Origin: Aphelocoma coerulescens
Taxonomy: Eukaryota; Chordata; Aves; Passeriformes; Corvidae
Direction: 5' to 3'
Length of the DNA: 64,000 nucleotides
NCBI RefSeq assembly: GCF_041296385.1
Contig: NC_091015.1
Coordinates: forward strand, 89,202,004-89,266,003
Shown here: positions 1 through 13,600 of the stretch, piece by piece
Position numbering within the stretch: the first letter of the stretch is position 1
How the letters are laid out: every line of letters starts with the position of its first letter
The notes under the pieces: generated by a model
What the model was told of the DNA's origin: nothing
What the model saw: only the letters and a program-made list of their open reading frames with translations
Database searches by the model: none
Program-made: the position numbers and the translations under genes

Positions 1-2040
1 TACAAATGCTGTCCCAGTTTTTCCATTTTGAATCTGTGCAGGTTTTCTGTGCAGGAAGAGACATGAAGGCAGCCCTGTGCTTAGAAGAGAGACAGAGGGT
101 TGTGAGACCACTGGTGATCAGTTTTGTTCTGAATGACAAAAGTCTGAAAGAGAGACAGACTGTGAGCAAAGACAAGGCAAAGACAGGCTGAGAGAGGCAA
201 GCAGGCTGTTGATCTACAGAAGCAATTTTTAGAACGACTTTGTGAAGCATACAGAGCAAACAGAAGATGCAGGACTGGGAATAGAGAAATCAGGCAGTGA
301 GCCTGGATGAGAAGACAAGATGCTCTCTGGCGAATTCCACAGGTTTGTGCTGAGTGGTTGTCAGCACAGATACAGACCAGAAGTGACAACATAAACACTA
401 GCCATGGAAACCTGACCTTCTAGTGGTACTATCAAAATCACAGTGGGTTTTTGCTGACTACTGGAAAGTAGCTTCTGAAAGGGCCATGCCCTCTCCTGCC
501 AGCCAGCCTAAGCAGGGGGTGAGTCCTGGCAACCTATCAGGAATTCAAACTGACTGCTTTATACCTGTCTGTGACTTTTCAGTGCAAAAATACAGCTTAA
601 CATATCTGTCGTGGCTTATCACAACATACCCTGCGATAACATACCAACAGTATAACAATAGTTAGTCAGCACTGGTATTTTATCAAGAACCCCTTTCAAA
701 CATTAATTAGGTGGGGAAAGGGAGAGGAGAATTGCAATAAAATGATACATTTGAATTTTTTATTTTATTTTTGCTGTCTTTAAATACATTCATCAGCTTT
801 TCACTTTTTTCAGTTTTGTCATTAATTGCAACTTCCCTGGTACAAGTTATCACATATTGCGGTATGTGGAATCTAAAAGCTTTTGCAGAATTAAAAGCAC
901 AAACACAAGCAAGTCCAAAGCACACAAGCTAAAACTAGAGAGTTTTATGGGAAAAATATATGAAACAAAGAGATGTGTAAGAAGGACATGCACCTTTTGA
1001 ACAGCTGTTGGCTCTTTTCTACTGATAGTTTCTGAAGTTCTGCAACACTGCCTGTGGTTTACTAACATAAAAGTAGAATGTCCACATCCATGTCACAGCT
1101 TAAAGAAAATAGTGCTCCAGCTTCAATTCTATTGAAACCAACTTCATTTCTCCACAGAAGCCAACAGACTGACAAGAGGAACAGTCCCCTGCCCAGGTTA
1201 GTCAGCTGATCCATTTAGACTTCACCTATATAAGTAACTCAGACCAGTGCTTGGCCTCTGGAACCAAGATGGCAAGTGGCACAATGTGACTCACCTTCAA
1301 ATGCCTAAGCTTTCCCTTCCCAACACACAGCTGAATAGCCTCATCCATACCCCTTCTCAGGAAAAGACCTCAGCCTGTGGTCCTCCCCAAACCCTGTCAT
1401 GGGACATGGACGTGGTTATGCATTACCAAAGGCCAGTGATGGAGCCTCAGCCCTGTCTAGGGGACGAGCATGTAGCCTGGCACTCCTTTTACAGAAGAGG
1501 AACAGGAGCCCAGCTGAAATGTGACACAAGGGAGGCAATACAAGAATTGGTAGAAATTGATTTGGCTTAATTTAAAAAAACAGCTGTGAGAGCAGGGATG
1601 TTATTTCCATTATTTTTTCCTGTGATGGGCTACTGTTATCATCCTACTACATGTACTAAGTTTCCAAAATAAAAAAAAATCGTAAATGCGAAAAGCATCA
1701 CATACCTTGGATTGAGTGCACTTTTCCTACATAAATTATTTTGCCTGGTGTAACTAACTTCTTTCCTCAAAGGGCTTCTGTTGCCTTTCCCCTGTAAAAT
1801 ACATTCCATGAAAGTAAAATGAGGCCAAAGGGGAGAAACAAGCAAACAAAAATAATACAAAAACCTATTCAGGTCGTTTGTCCTTCAGACTTCTACAAAG
1901 TCCAAAGTAAAGGGCTTATTTGTCATTGAATACCTGCAAGCAGTAGGCCACTTACTTTCACATAGCATGGGGCTTTTAAGTGTTGAAAGCAATGATTCCC
2001 AAAACATTCCCCATTAATTTCATCTGATGAAAGTTTGAAG
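1..2040. other. No gene recognised
   Basis: AT-rich sequence with a purine-rich start (1-420). A 107-codon frame at 1,247-1,570 shows no domain, and its length is within chance for the somewhat GC-richer stretch around it. Confidence 0.5.
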
Positions 2041-2186
2041 TTGTGGCTGTCCCATCTCTGGAAGTATTCAAGAACACAGTGAACGGGGCTCTGAGCAACC
2101 GGGTCTGGTGGAAGGTGTCCCTGTCCACGACAGGGAAGTGGGAACAAGACAATCCATACCATTCTATGGTTCTATTCTGTGATTAT
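2041..2186 (+). mobile_element. CR1 LINE 3' end
   Basis: Typical CR1 3' text (CTGGAAGTATTCAAGAACAC..., GGTGTCCCTGTCCA...) ends in the family's tail of degenerate 8-bp units CATTCTATGGTTCTATTCTG. Strongly 5'-truncated and untranslatable. Confidence 0.8.
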
Positions 2187-3241
2187 ATCAAACGGGCTCT
2201 ACATCAAGGAGAGCAAAACACCCTGGGATAAGTCTGGAATGAACTTGTAAAGCCTGCACACTAGTGTAAAACCCGGGTAATCTATCTAATGGGGTTATCT
2301 AAGAGGTAAACTGTTTGCTTTAAACAGCTGAAGATTTCAAGGGGAACAGAACAGAGGGAATAGTGCAGGGAACAAAGTTTCAAGATTGTACCTGGTTTAG
2401 GCAGCACCTTTTTATCTGCGACTTCTCAGTCAGAGTCAATGCCCAGAAAGTGTTCCCACGTTCTCATTCCATTTCATACACAGTGAACCTGGCTCCAATT
2501 TTTATACTCTCTTAGGCTTAGGCAGTGGTGTTACTAAACAAAACAGTAGCCCTAGGACCCAATAGCTTATTGCATTTGTGAAACAGCATCTGGACCTGGT
2601 CTGCAATTACAGTGAAGGTAAACAAATAAGCAGGAGTGCATATATTGGAAATAAAAGTTATTAAAGTGATATTATACTTAGAAGAAGGCTTTGTTTTACC
2701 CAAAGGTGCATGATCACGTATCAAAAAAATGCCCTTCCTCTTGAGGGTTTTTGGCCTCTGTCAAATCATATTTAGACTGCTGTAGTATATCTACACCCAA
2801 ATATATTATGAACTCATAAGAAAGATTTGTACCTATGAGTTATATTGATTTTATTTGGAACAAATTAGTTTAAGTGAAGAGAAACAGAACAAAAGGTTCT
2901 TGATACATGGCAAGTTTTATCACTCCTTTGATTCAGCATCTTAAGTTTGACCATACAGATGCTGACAGTGCTTCTTTGATTTTTTCATGTGCACAACCAG
3001 CTCACTTAGTTTCCTTCAGTAATAGGGAAAGATTATTTCCTTAAGGAATGACTTCCCTCCAACTGACATGATTTTTCAACACTAGCTAAAGCAACAGATC
3101 CTATACTTTATACTAAAATCAATCCAAATATTTCTTTTAATAAATTTGTTGTCATCAATTTTTATTATATTGTCTTATTCACTCTTCTGTAATAATCTGC
3201 CCTGCTTTATATGTAAGTATAACATATGTAATATGTTAATA
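2187..3241. other. No gene recognised
   Basis: AT-rich non-coding sequence; only short frames and no clear repeat. Confidence 0.5.
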
Positions 3242-3558
3242 TGTCGTCGTGATAATGACGAATTAAGTATCACGGTATCCCGCAGTGGTAGGGAGGAGAA
3301 GAGAAATCCCACAGGCAGGAATTTTGCAGCAAGATTCATTTATTTAATTATTTTACAACTCTTTTGTAGACTTTTTTCTTCATAGTCTAATTAGTCAAAG
3401 GATCAGCCACCCCTTGGGGTGATTGGCTAAAATCCTAAGACATCCATTGTCAAAATATTTTCTACTGTACCATAAACAAGGCTTTGCAAGGTCGCAGGTG
3501 TTCACAGGTTATAGAACTCTGTAAATATCTTCCGTGAGAGAGAAAAGTATCTCACGGC
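3242..3558 (-). mobile_element. Probable solo or isolated avian LTR
   Basis: The segment runs from TGTCGTCGTGA to TCTCACGGCA, whose ends form a short imperfect inverted repeat as LTR termini do. On the minus strand it carries CCAAT (plus-strand ATTGG at 3,422-3,426) and then AATAAA (plus-strand TTTATT at 3,339-3,344) in promoter-to-polyA order. The text resembles avian retroviral LTRs. No clear target duplication was found, so the boundaries are tentative. Confidence 0.5.
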
Positions 3559-6500
3559 ACTGGAAAGAAGCAAGAGAAATTCTTGCTAGTACCATATTGT
3601 ATCCACAATTAAGTTTTGGGGATAAAATTTTCTTTCTTGCTACTGGCTCAGTCTGAGTTTTTTCCAAACAGTTTTCCTTTATCCTTGTATGAGTCCCTTT
3701 TGAAAGACTAGGGACAGAAAAGCATAGGTGTTCAGTTTTAAAACAGTGATCTTTTCTTTTAAAGTTCAATTTAGGAGCAGAAACTATGAAAGGACAAGGC
3801 AATGGCCTTTGTATCAGGAAAATGTGCTTTGCAAATTTGCATTTAAAATGGAGTGTGCTACAGGCCTTCCAATGCCAGGGGAATCATCCCATTTTCCATA
3901 TGTGCAGTAGAGGTTACCTTCCAGAGAGGGTTCAACAGGTAAAACTGCTGCCCCACTTTTTCCAGGGATAAAGCAACACCTTCTTTGCCGCACCAACTTC
4001 ATCACATGTGCCAGATCCCAAGTAAGGAACAGGAATCTATCTGAGTCTTACACAAAAGAACAAAACAGGATAAGTAGTATGATATGGCAAGAAGAGGTGT
4101 CAGGAGGAAGAGCAAAAAGGCAGCTAAAAGCAGCAAACCTGCAAACCAGTGGAAAGATGTCTTAAGGGACAGGTAAGACAGATTTGATGAAGCATGGGGC
4201 ATGGAGCTGATGGGGCAAAGATACCACAGTACAAAATGGTGAGAGATTTAGAACAGAGCCAGGGGGATAAGGAACAAGTGACTAGAAGCCAGACACACAG
4301 TGAAGAGATGGAGAGGACAAAAACGTGAGAGCAATATTGTCAGAACAGTGTAGAGTTCTTCCTAAGGATAAAATGCTCAACTTTGTGAGAGTGTTGAAGA
4401 CCTTACACGTGAAGGAAGGAAAAAAAATGTGAATGTGGACCTGTTTTGACTATCTTTGCTTGTGCTTATGGACAATTACAGGAAATTCAAAATGATCTTA
4501 CAGACAACAAAAATAATAAGCTAAGGGACAATATAGTCTAGTGCCTCAGCACACAGGCATTTAAAAAGAGAACACATAGGACTACTCAAATAAAGAAGGA
4601 AAACAACAGATTTTGTCATGACTCTAGAAAGTAGGGAAAAGAAAAAAACACAAGAGGAGCAGATTGGTACAGTTTTTATGGGTGAAGGGTGTCTTATACT
4701 TTGGTGACATCCCACTACATCAGCAGCAGGCAGGGATAAATCTTAATGCTCCTGAGCTTTTCAATTCATTAAAAAATCCTTACATGAAAGACTCCTTTTT
4801 GCATAAATCAAGAACCATCAATGCAGAGCAATGGGTCAGAGATTTGGCAAACAATACAAAGATGACTGATTCATGCAATTACCAAGCTGTACAGGCTGAA
4901 CTAATTGGTGATAGAATAATGACAGGACAAAAATCCAGGCACTCAAATGTGAATGCTTAGAGATCCCATTAACTCTACAGAGAACCAGAGACGTGCATGG
5001 CTAGTGAACAAACTCACATCCAAATAGAGAACACAAACAAAGCAGTCACAAAGGTACTTAAGAAGGCAGAGCAAGGAAAGCATGAAAATTTTCTGAAAAT
5101 TCAGCAAAGAAAGACGTATGAATTCAAAGCAGAAAAGATTAAGAAAATCCAAAGACCTATGGTTATTGTGGAGGGAAAAATGATAATCACAAAATTCCCT
5201 TTACATGGGACCACATTCAAAATTTCTGATAAGTCATTATGCAAAGGACAGCAGACAAGAAAAAATGCCCCCATAGTGAGAAAGAAATCAGTGACTCAGA
5301 GATCTTTGCATGTATGTGACATCAATAAAGTGCAAAAGAGGAAAAAAACATAAATGGACTGTGAAGTGCAGACTAGCACCAGATGCAAAGACAGGGCAGG
5401 ACAGCAGAACAGAAAGGACAGAGTAAGAAAGAGAATGCAAATGAACACTGGGCATCAATGTGTGTGAAAGGAACAAATACCTCTTCAGAAGTGTACATAA
5501 AGAGACAGAAAAATAGCAGAACCAAATTTTTGGCTCTCTGATAACATAATCACAATACCATGAGGCCAAGTAAATTAAGATAGGGTATCATGTTAGAAGT
5601 AGATTAAGTGAAAGTTCAGGTAGTACAGATATTAGGAACACATTTATCAAAAATAAGAGCTATTACCCCAAAACATTAAAACTAAATTACAGATGATTCC
5701 TATGAGAGACACACCAATAAAAAACATACTCCATGTGGCCAATGCACTATTGCATCCATGCAATGGACTCGACTTTTGAGGCAAGACATAAACCGAGATT
5801 CTTAGAGACAATAAATTATCAAGTCACCACTCTTAAGACAGTAAAAAAAAAAAATTTATTTCTTTCAATATCCCACAACAAATAGCAACATTTCAGAAGA
5901 CAGCATATGATAGCTATCAGAAAGCCAAACAAATACATTAAAAATTAAAGGGAAAAGAATAATTAAGAGAATAATTGCTCACAATTAAAGAATTGTTACA
6001 TGATATGCTAAAGGAAAACTCTTCATAATAAAATCAGCACAAGTTTCCAAGTGAGAACAGCCATCTATTTGCAGCTGCCACCATAGAAAATGACTAGTGC
6101 ATGTTATACAGTGCATAAGTTCTGCTGTTTTGCTCGGAAGCTCAGAAAGCATGCAGGAATGAGCACAAGTCAGTGATGGACCATAGGGCAAAATGATCAT
6201 GCTAGACCAGAGGAGTCTCTGTCTCTGAGCATCCCAGTCTCTGAGTGAAGGAATTGAGCCAGTATGAGGAGAGTTTGGGGAACACACAGCCTCCAAACCT
6301 GGTGGTGGGGATACTTGGAGGAAAAAAGTGAAGAAAATAGGCAGAGAAAGAGATCAAAATAATTCATTTTTAACATGAAACAGTAAATCATGCCTTGTAT
6401 CTTTTTCTCCTACATGACAATCTGTGATTACACACCCAGACAGCAGTGTTTGGATCCACATTTGCAGTGGAGGGACATGGAAAAGTCATGGTCCAGGGAA

Positions 6501-6585
6501 CAACAGCAGCCACCTAGAACCATCCCTGTGAGGGGTGCTGTGGCAAACCCACCAGGAGTGGGAGCTTAGAGGGGGGCATGGTTCC
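3559..6585. other. No gene recognised; A- and purine-rich
   Basis: The plus strand is unusually A/G-rich from about 3,950 to 6,000. This produces Lys-rich frames such as the 118-codon one at 4,997-5,353, which has no domain. An old interspersed element is possible, but I see no termini. Confidence 0.45.
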
Positions 6586-7240
6586 TGTTATGACCTGCCT
6601 CTGAAGGCGAGGGCAACCCAGGTTCTTGTTAATAGATTCTTTGGGGCAGATGAGAGTGAAATGCCACTGAATGGTTTGTGTTTATAAATAAATATATACA
6701 TGCATATATAGGGTTTACTTTGCCCAGCCATGATCCATGGCTTTGATGAGCCAGACCACTCTTGGGCCCGTGTCCCAGGCTGGTCTTGGCCCATCCCAAT
6801 CCTCAGGGAGGTGCCCAGTGCCAGGGCTGTGGCTGCCTCAGTGCCGTCAGTAGCCCGGTTCCTATCTGGAGAGGTGGGACAGGCCCTGCCTGCTTCTCTG
6901 CTATCACCCACCTGGGGAGGCCCTGCCATTCCCAACACTAATCTCCAGGGAGCCACCACTGGTAATGTGCTTGGGCCACCATTCAGGCAAAAGAAAATGT
7001 TATAGGTCCTGCATCCAGGTACCCACCAGGCTCTCCATACTGGCAACTTAAGCAGAGTAAGGGGACAGCCTGGAGCCCTTGCACACAGGAGCCCAACTCT
7101 TGAGCTGCCATCCTCGACAACCCCATTTAGGAGGGGTGGGAACAGCAGAAGGACAATTTTAACTATATGTAGGTGCACTGTAAGGCCTGGTTTATTTACC
7201 ACTACCTGTGAAAGCCCATTTTGTGCCACTCAGGTGGGAA
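6586..7240. mobile_element. Possible LTR/ERV-derived fragment
   Basis: An abrupt GC-rich patch starts at TGTTATGACC, a plausible LTR terminus. It contains a 213-codon minus-strand ORF (6,588-7,229) whose product is low in recognisable features and looks non-coding. TATA-like AT runs lie at 6,680-6,715. No matching terminus or target duplication was found, so this is a weak call from general appearance. Confidence 0.3.
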
Positions 7241-8098
7241 AAGTTCAATCTGTGTGTTCAAGGAGAGGGAACTATTCAAGCAAAGTTTAAATACTCATGA
7301 CTACAGATCATTTTTAAGGGCTGGCACGTGTTACTCAATCTGCAGTGTTAGGTATTTGATGAATGGTACACAACATAGGTAATGTGCTTACCAGGTTATG
7401 CAAAGCAGCATCACACCACTAAATAAATAGCAACTAAGTCAGAGCATGAGATCTTCAGCCAGATAGTACTCTTTCTGTCCTTCTATAACACAGAAATATA
7501 AAATATAAGGCTAAGGGACTGTTTTACCATGCTGCCAGGGAAAGGGGATGCAAAGAGTCTAGTAACAAATCCTCCAGAACAAACATGAATACACGTTGAC
7601 ATTTGTTTGTTGGGCACTTTGCAGAGCAACCTCGCCTGTCTCTCCAAACAGCAGACTTCACACAAGCCAGATGTGTAGTATTTTTTTTTCCTATATTCTC
7701 ATAGTGTAATATCCACACTAATGAAAACAGAAAATCTCCTAAGAGATCAGAGCCACTCTGAAAAAAGGCAAGAGAGAAGGACTGTAAAGAAGCCAAAAGT
7801 GGAATTCACTTCCCTAATTGTAGGCAAACAGAAGTTACACACGTCCTCTAAACTACTTGCTTATTCTGGTCTTAGAGTTATAGACAGCTGTCTCTGGATG
7901 AGGTAACTGTCCTGGAGGCCCCTGTTTCTTCCTAGTGATTTCAGGGAGAACCTTATAGATAGTTTAGAGTATAGACTGGCCTTTTTTCAAAATAAAGAGG
8001 AAGCAAAATTCAATTTTCCCAATGCCAGTCAGAAGAACAAGCCAATTAAAATTTATTATCTACTTCCAAATGAAAGGTGGAAAAGTAAAAATTTACAA
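7241..8098. other. No gene recognised
   Basis: AT-rich; only short frames and no repeat signature. Confidence 0.5.
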
Positions 8099-8293
8099 GA
8101 TCACAGAATGGTCAAGGTTGGAAGGGACCTCTGGAGGCGATTTGGTCCAGACCCTTGCTCAAGCAGGTTGCCCAGGACCGTGTGGCTGTGTAATATCTCC
8201 AAGGATAGAGACTCTACCTCCTCTCTGGGAAACCAGGGCCACTGCTCAGTCACCCTCACAGCAAAATAGTGTTTCCTGACATTCAGGTGGGAA
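8099..8293 (-). mobile_element. CR1 LINE 3' end, reverse orientation
   Basis: ATCACAGAATGG then AGGTTGGAAGGGACCTCTGG and a CTTGCTCAAGCAGGTTGCCC block read as the reverse complement of the CR1 3' end. Truncated, non-coding. Confidence 0.85.
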
Positions 8294-9411
8294 CATCATA
8301 TGGCATCTTTCTTGTGTTCCAAGAGATAATCATAAAAAATCATGGGCCAACACATTTATGGTAAACTCCCTATAACAAATAATGGCCTTGATGAAACAGG
8401 GTAGTATTTGATCAAGCCTCAATTCTTTTTCTTCACTGCCTATTGCACCAATGTATCACAGCTGATTGTTCGAAATGCTTGAGGCAACTTGTGGGGTTCA
8501 TGGGGAGTTCATGCCACAGTAATTTATAAGAATGATTATGAAAGAAATTTTGCACCGAGCAAGAAGAGGTTGAGTAAAACAGGACAAATGGCCTGATTAA
8601 AGACAACAAATAAAACCCAGAGCAAACTCTCAGCAAAAGGAAAGAAACCACATTTACTGTACATGCTCTGTAAGAGAATGAATTTGATGGCAAGATCACT
8701 TGAACAGGAAAAGCAGTACATTTATGTTCACAAGGTCTCCTATATGGGACAACCCAGCATTAAATTTGTATTTTCACTGGCAAACAAGACTGCAACATGA
8801 CTGAGAAGAATAGCAGGAAAAGAAAATAGTAGGATTTAAGTTGTTTTTCTAACATTCACTTCCATTTAGTCTTCAGCAATAAGAAGGAACATTTTCAGAA
8901 AGTCATGATTAAGAAAGGGATCCAGAACTGTAAACCAATAAAAAAACCCACAATACCTCAGAAACTGTCTTCTCAGTAGGACTAACTTTTCAGAAAATAC
9001 ATTTCCAAACAAGTCACCAAGTTTCAAAGGCTTGATGGAATACTTTCACTTAATCTTGTGTAAGAATGAGATACTTCTTAAAATGGGCTTGCAAATTCCA
9101 GATATGACATTTTTTCCCCTAACAAATAACTCTGCTTTGAGGAGAGCACAGATACACTCCTGAAACACTTCTGCCTTACAGGTCCACTTTGACAACCTAC
9201 AAAGTAGAAGTACATGGTTTAGCATGTGGTTGTAATGGTCAGCTTGAGTGATACTCAGATAGAGATCAGACCAGTACAGGGACATCTCTTCCTTAGCTGT
9301 TTATGAAGCCCTTTGTCAAAAAGCAGCTGATAGGTGTTAGCTTATAACTTCATAAAAAAGCCCCAAACATCTAAGCCCAAAAACTGGATATCAAAGAACT
9401 CTAACAACAGA
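8294..9411. other. No gene recognised
   Basis: AT-rich sequence between two CR1 fragments; nothing supportable. Confidence 0.5.
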
Positions 9412-9885
9412 AAATGGCCCCACAGTTTAAGGAGGACAACAAAACTGATGAGAGGGATGGAAGGAATGTCTTCTGAGGAGCAGCTAAGGACTTTGGGTTT
9501 GTGTAGTTTGAGGAAGAGGAGGCTGAGTGGCGAACATGTTGCTCTCAACAGGTTCCTGAAAAGGGCAAGGGGAGAGGAAGGTGCTGAGCTCTTCTCCCTG
9601 GTATCCGGTGATAGAGGGGAAAGGTTCAAAGCTGTGCCAGGGGAGGTTTATACTGGACATAGGGAAGTTTTTTTATTTTACTGAGAGGGTGGTCAACCAC
9701 AGGAGCACACTTCCTAGATAGGTGGCTGATGCCCCAAGCCTGTCAGTGTTGAAGAGTCATTTGGACAATGCCCTTAATAATATGCTTAAACTTTTGATCG
9801 AGCCTGAACTGTTCAGGCAGTTGGACTAGATGAGCATTATAGATCACTCACAACTTAAAATATTCTATTATGTTCTATTATATTC
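9412..9885 (+). mobile_element. CR1 LINE 3' fragment
   Basis: A sense-oriented CR1 segment of about 470 bp contains TTTGAGGAAGAGGAGGCTGAG, GAGCTCTTCTCCCTGGTATC and TTGGACTAGATGAGCATTAT, and ends in degenerate ATTCTATTATGTTCTATTAT tail units. It covers the last part of the reverse-transcriptase ORF and the 3'UTR but is interrupted by stops. Confidence 0.85.
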
Positions 9886-10124
9886 TAAAATAAGCTTTCT
9901 TCAGAAAATCCACCAGTCTGATGTGAATAGAACATGAGACAAAAAGCAATAGATGACAAAATAAATTTAACATACCCCAGCACTAGATGAAGCAAGTACG
10001 AAGCAAGTACAAAGCAATAGCTGGTGCTCAAAAGAAAGACTTGATGTTTTTCGCAGCATCTTACTAAAGAAATAAAGGCTTTGTACCAAGACACAGAAGA
10101 TATTCCCAAAACAAACTATTAAAC

Positions 10125-10622
10125 TGTCATGGTTTAGGAATGGTATTCCCCAATGTAGTGCTCTTCCCCAATTTAATGTTCCCCTGAAAACACTCCAAAC
10201 CACACGCTACTCATTAACTTCCTCTTCCCCCTCCCTCTCCCTCTGCAAAGGGCTGGAGTGGAGAGTTGGAGGCACAAAAGTTAAATGTCTCTTGTTGAGA
10301 TAGAAAAAATTTAGTATAAACAACGAGATAAGAAATGAACAGTAACAACAACAATATTAATAAACAGAGTGTACAAGAGGGGTGAACAATTCACACACAA
10401 GATCACCATGCAGAATCTGGCACTACCCTGACCACTCACCCTTGTGAGCTGGATTAATTGGTCCCAGGGTCAAGAAGAACACCATGTATTCTGTGGAGTG
10501 GCACAAAGTTGAGCTTAAATCTTAATCTAGTTGGACACGAGAGTTTTGTCATAGAATTCTAATAAAAAGAATCTGTCCCTTTCAGCTCAACACTTCCTGA
10601 AATTTTTCCAAATGTAGAAGCA
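10125..10622. mobile_element. Fragment of an avian ERV LTR or adjoining region
   Basis: It starts TGTCATGGTTTAGG and continues through CCCCAAT-type motifs, a pyrimidine tract (CCCTCCCTCTCCCTCT) and a GGTCCCAGGGTCAAGAAG segment. This order resembles a common bird ERV-related repeat. It ends where the CTAAA microsatellite begins. The family name and true 3' end are uncertain. Confidence 0.5.
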
Positions 10623-10625
10623 AAA

Positions 10626-10685
10626 CTAAACTAAACTAAACTAAACTAAACTAAACTAAACTAAAATAAAATAAAATAAAATAAA
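10626..10685 (+). repeat. Pentanucleotide microsatellite (CTAAA)8 then (ATAAA)4
   Basis: Eight perfect CTAAA units are followed directly by four ATAAA units, a clean switch by one transition-like change per unit. Confidence 0.95.
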
Positions 10686-13600
10686 ATATGTATGCAGTAG
10701 GACAGAAGATATCTGTGGGAAAATCTCATCCTCTGTTAAATGATCAAAGTGGAAGCAAAGCTTGGAGATGCTGAAGATTTAGACTAGTATAATGAGAAAA
10801 CAGCCTTTAATGGAGATGAAAATGTCAATTAAAATGCTTACAGTCGCAGCATTTTGCTTTTCATTGCTGCATGACAACCCAATATTTGTTCAAATAGCAG
10901 GGATAAGCCAATTTCACAGCTTCAAAGAAGCACAAGTGAGCAAATTCAAATAATAATAGCATAGGAACAACCCTATGATCACCTCAGTTAAAGAAAATTG
11001 GATCCCCCTGGATCACTGTGTGTACACTCAAGGTGTTGACACAGAAATGCTAAAACTGATAGAACTGGTTTTAATGCATTGCTTTCATTTTTTTCCTGTA
11101 GTCATTATTTAATTAGAGATGGGATAAGTGAGTTTTCCCACCTTTCCCCACCTTTCTACACTGCACTTTCCCTTCATACCAGAATTCCCAGTAATTGATA
11201 TGAACTGTTATCAGTTACAGCCTGGTGCAGTTCTGGTTTAAGTTCATAACAGTCTAATATACTTTTGGAACACCAATCAACACCACTATTCAACTTGAAG
11301 GGTAAAAGGGAAAATATGAAGGTTATTGTTTCTGGCAAAAAAAGAACTTAAATATTTTCTCTCAAGATTAGATGAGCTCTTATATGCTGGAAAGGAGGTG
11401 TGCAACATCGGAAGTCCAGTGGTTCAAAACTGGAGGCAATCTGCAGGGGTCAGCAAAGAACAAATGTGAGGCCATCACATTTAAACACAAGTAGACTACA
11501 GCCAGCTTCTCTGTCATTTATGGAATTTGCCTTTCACCTGCGTGCCTCAATGATCACAGCACCTTCTCTTTCCTCCTGTAGGAACCATGATAAGATGAAG
11601 TAGCTCGCTCACTTCCACCTACCTGAAGAGTCTGCCAAAAACAGACCTGACCAGGGCTGACACATGTAGCCAGTGTGCCATCTCAGAGCAGATAACTCAG
11701 CTGGACAGATGCTCATGATTGATTGGGTGCTTCACATACCAAAGTCAATAAAAGGCAAAATCAATGAGAAAACAAAACAAACCCTGAGATCAACTAAAAC
11801 TTGTACTTCATGACAAAAGCAAAAGTTTTAAGATGTTAATCCAGCCTGGAAAGAAAACCTTTTGCTCATTCAGCATAACCACTTAATTTTGAAATAGACT
11901 TAGTTTGGTTGTATGTCTCCCCATCATGGTCCATAAATTTCCTGGCTGGAAATGGATTTCTTTATACTATATAGGTATCTCTTTATTAGTAGCACTATAA
12001 AGAGTGTGATTATTGTCTCTGCAGTGCAAATCAAAACCTCATATTTTCAGTGACAATACAATGTTAAAATCCTTGACTTCTAAACCCCATGTCTTTCATC
12101 CAAATTAGTGATTCTCTCTATCCAATAGGTCAAAATAAATATTACTCACAAAGAAAATTCAGATAACTGAAGAGGGATGCAGGTGTTCTCTAAATTAAAT
12201 GACACTGATTTTACTTCTTGTCATGACTACAGGGGTTTAAAAGCACTTTTAGAAGAAAAGTCTTAAGATTATTCTCCTTTGCATAAGTTTGTCTGTATTT
12301 ACTGCATAGCTGTGGCTGCTACTAAGAAATATTCTTTCACCAATAGATATTTTAACTTATAAGCAAGTCAAGAAGTAAAAATATAAGTGTTTTGATAAAA
12401 GCCCAAACATTACATATATTAATTTTTTTTTTTTTCTTTAAAATTGAACATACCTTGATTAGAAGTTTGGGAGTTCAGTATTAGTTTATTTTATTGACAT
12501 TTCTAAAACTGATTTAGGAACATCAAAAAGCCTACCAAAATCTAATGCAAATGGAGAAAGGGAAATTACTAAATATGCTATTTAGACACTTAACCAGCAG
12601 TTAAGCAGTTATTATAGCGCTCCCTTCCACCCCCCACAAAAAGAAGTTTAATATTCTATTGATAATGCAGAAATTTATTCACTTTCCAAGTTTAAGTGAT
12701 CCTGTGACTGCTACACTATGTTAAAATACACACATTTTCAGCTCCATTATGGCATTTACAAGGAATAGTAACAGCCATTTGCAAAACAAACAAAAATTGC
12801 TGTCGTTACAATTAAAGAGATTTCACATTACAAATCTGCATTTCTAAGATATCAGACTATATTGTGCATTGTTTGTTACTGTCTTGATGCAGCTTTTATA
12901 ATCATGTGGGCTGGGCTCCTCATTGGAATCCACAGCCCCTAAAATTTACTGCTTCCTCCCATATTAAATTATTTTACCTCAGATGGTTTTGGATGGTCTG
13001 GTGGCCTTTTGAGAGAAGCTCCTGCAGAAAAAATCCAGCAAAACCACATTCTAATATGAAGTACAGTAACCATGTATGAAATATTTCTTACATAGAGGGA
13101 GGAAGCACTAGCAAAGAAGCAACATTTCACCTGAGATTCCAGCTGCTTGGAGAACTGTTCATGGTGAACGAGAGTTTAATTCCTTATAGAACTGTTCTCT
13201 CTCCTTTTTCCCCCACTCTTCCCAAGGTACCACCACAAACTCTTAAATGTCTCCTATTTCTTCCAAGCTAAGACATGATAAACCAGAACATGAAGTTTAG
13301 AAAATATGGATTATTACCTGCCTATCAAAAACAAGCTGCCCTTGGTGTTTTGACTGTGCAAGCTCATGCTCTCAAAATATGAAATTCAAACTCTTTTCTA
13401 TATTCTCTTGATTTCCTACCATAAGTAGGTTAAAGGGTTTGTTTTCAACTGCTCTTCATGTCCTGTAGCAAATGTGTGTGACTTAGATCAGTAGAGTAAT
13501 GATTCTTCTGCTTGGACAAATTACTTCAATCTTTTCAGACCACCTGTGTCATCTAGAAACAAAGCCAGTGACTAACTAGAGAATATTAGCAACCAAAATT

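Noticed and set aside
6588..7229. 213-codon minus-strand ORF
   Set aside because: No domain or signal; composition reflects a GC-rich repeat-like patch, and the frame spans non-coding-looking AT runs.
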